Origin: Melioribacter sp. | GTDB taxonomy: Bacteria > Bacteroidota > Ignavibacteria > Ignavibacteriales > Melioribacteraceae | Reading direction: 5' to 3' | Assembly (NCBI GenBank): GCA_003155655.1 | Contig: PMDS01000023.1 | Coordinates: forward strand, 1-64,000 | Length of the DNA: 64,000 nt | Shown: in pieces, positions 63,995 through 64,000 of the stretch | Layout of the letters: every line of letters starts with the position of its first letter | Numbering within the stretch: position 1 is the first letter of the stretch | The notes under the pieces: generated by a model | What the model was told of the DNA's origin: nothing | Database searches by the model: none | Seen by the model: the letters and a program-made list of their open reading frames with translations, nothing else | Made by a program: the position numbers and the translations under genes

Positions 63995-64000
63995 TTACTC
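63991..64000 (+). CDS. Start of an ABC permease gene (cut by window end)
   Basis: An ATG overlapping the ATPase stop codon (ATGA), preceded by GAAGGAGG. Only three codons are visible (M-I-T), so the assignment as the membrane partner rests on coupling and ABC gene order. Confidence 0.4.

Noticed and set aside
1-64000. tRNA, rRNA, CRISPR or intact transposon
   Set aside because: No cloverleaf-like sequence, rRNA-like region, repeated spacer array or transposase motif was found by eye on either strand.

Overview
The window reads as a stretch of chromosome from a free-living, AT-rich, Gram-negative bacterium of the Bacteroidota-Chlorobiota-Ignavibacteriota group, most likely an ignavibacterium-like lineage. 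This is inferred from gene content: PorV/PorQ-type outer-membrane protein, CarboxypepD_reg/DUF5686 barrel, OMP_b-brl-type TonB receptor, TonB-C proteins, multi-PAS kinases and the MEP isoprenoid enzyme Dxr. Coding density is high. No rRNA, tRNA, CRISPR array, prophage or intact transposon was seen.

Layout. 1-4.6 kb: two multi-PAS histidine kinases on the minus strand; the first is broken by an in-frame TGA and also lacks its ATPase domain. 4.7-10.9 kb: a DUF5686 outer-membrane protein, a TIGR01777 epimerase and three linked pilin-like/secreted genes. 11-16.9 kb (plus): methyltransferase-like membrane protein, cell-wall amidase, cytochrome c, small membrane protein, Dxr and RseP, ending at a strong bidirectional hairpin. 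16.9-20.4 kb (minus): ECF sigma factor, anti-sigma-like protein and two secreted TonB-C proteins that share a second, unnamed repeated domain. 20.4-23.6 kb: lipoprotein, peroxiredoxin, PorV-like protein, phosphoglycerate mutase. 24-28 kb: small accessory genes, including a DUF4160/DUF2442 pair and hicBA.

28.0-40.2 kb (plus) is the most striking region. It holds a glycyl-radical activase, a HypD-type trans-4-hydroxyproline dehydratase, an Xaa-Pro aminopeptidase, a proline-dehydrogenase-like enzyme with an altered substrate-site residue, a HOGA1-like 4-hydroxy-2-oxoglutarate aldolase, an AGXT-like alanine-glyoxylate aminotransferase, a P5C dehydrogenase and a secreted S37 prolyl (tripeptidyl) peptidase. 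Together they look like a collagen/gelatin-peptide and hydroxyproline utilisation locus carrying both the anaerobic (radical) route and a route closely paralleling mammalian mitochondrial hydroxyproline catabolism. A SET-domain protein and a four-helix membrane protein sit inside it.

40.2-47.8 kb: DUF2721 protein, Aat, class II aldolase, a repeat-bearing intergenic region, a two-component system and a TonB-dependent receptor. 47.8-59.4 kb (minus): an MBOAT acyltransferase, carrier protein, two tandem fatty-acyl-AMP-ligase-like enzymes and two SGNH proteins, which resemble in plan a Dlt-type (ligase, carrier, MBOAT, SGNH) surface-acylation system, plus a coiled-coil protein and RmlA. 59.5-64 kb: YbaK-type deacylase, amino-sugar kinase, an AmpG-like MFS permease with a large inserted domain, and an ABC ATPase whose permease runs off the window.
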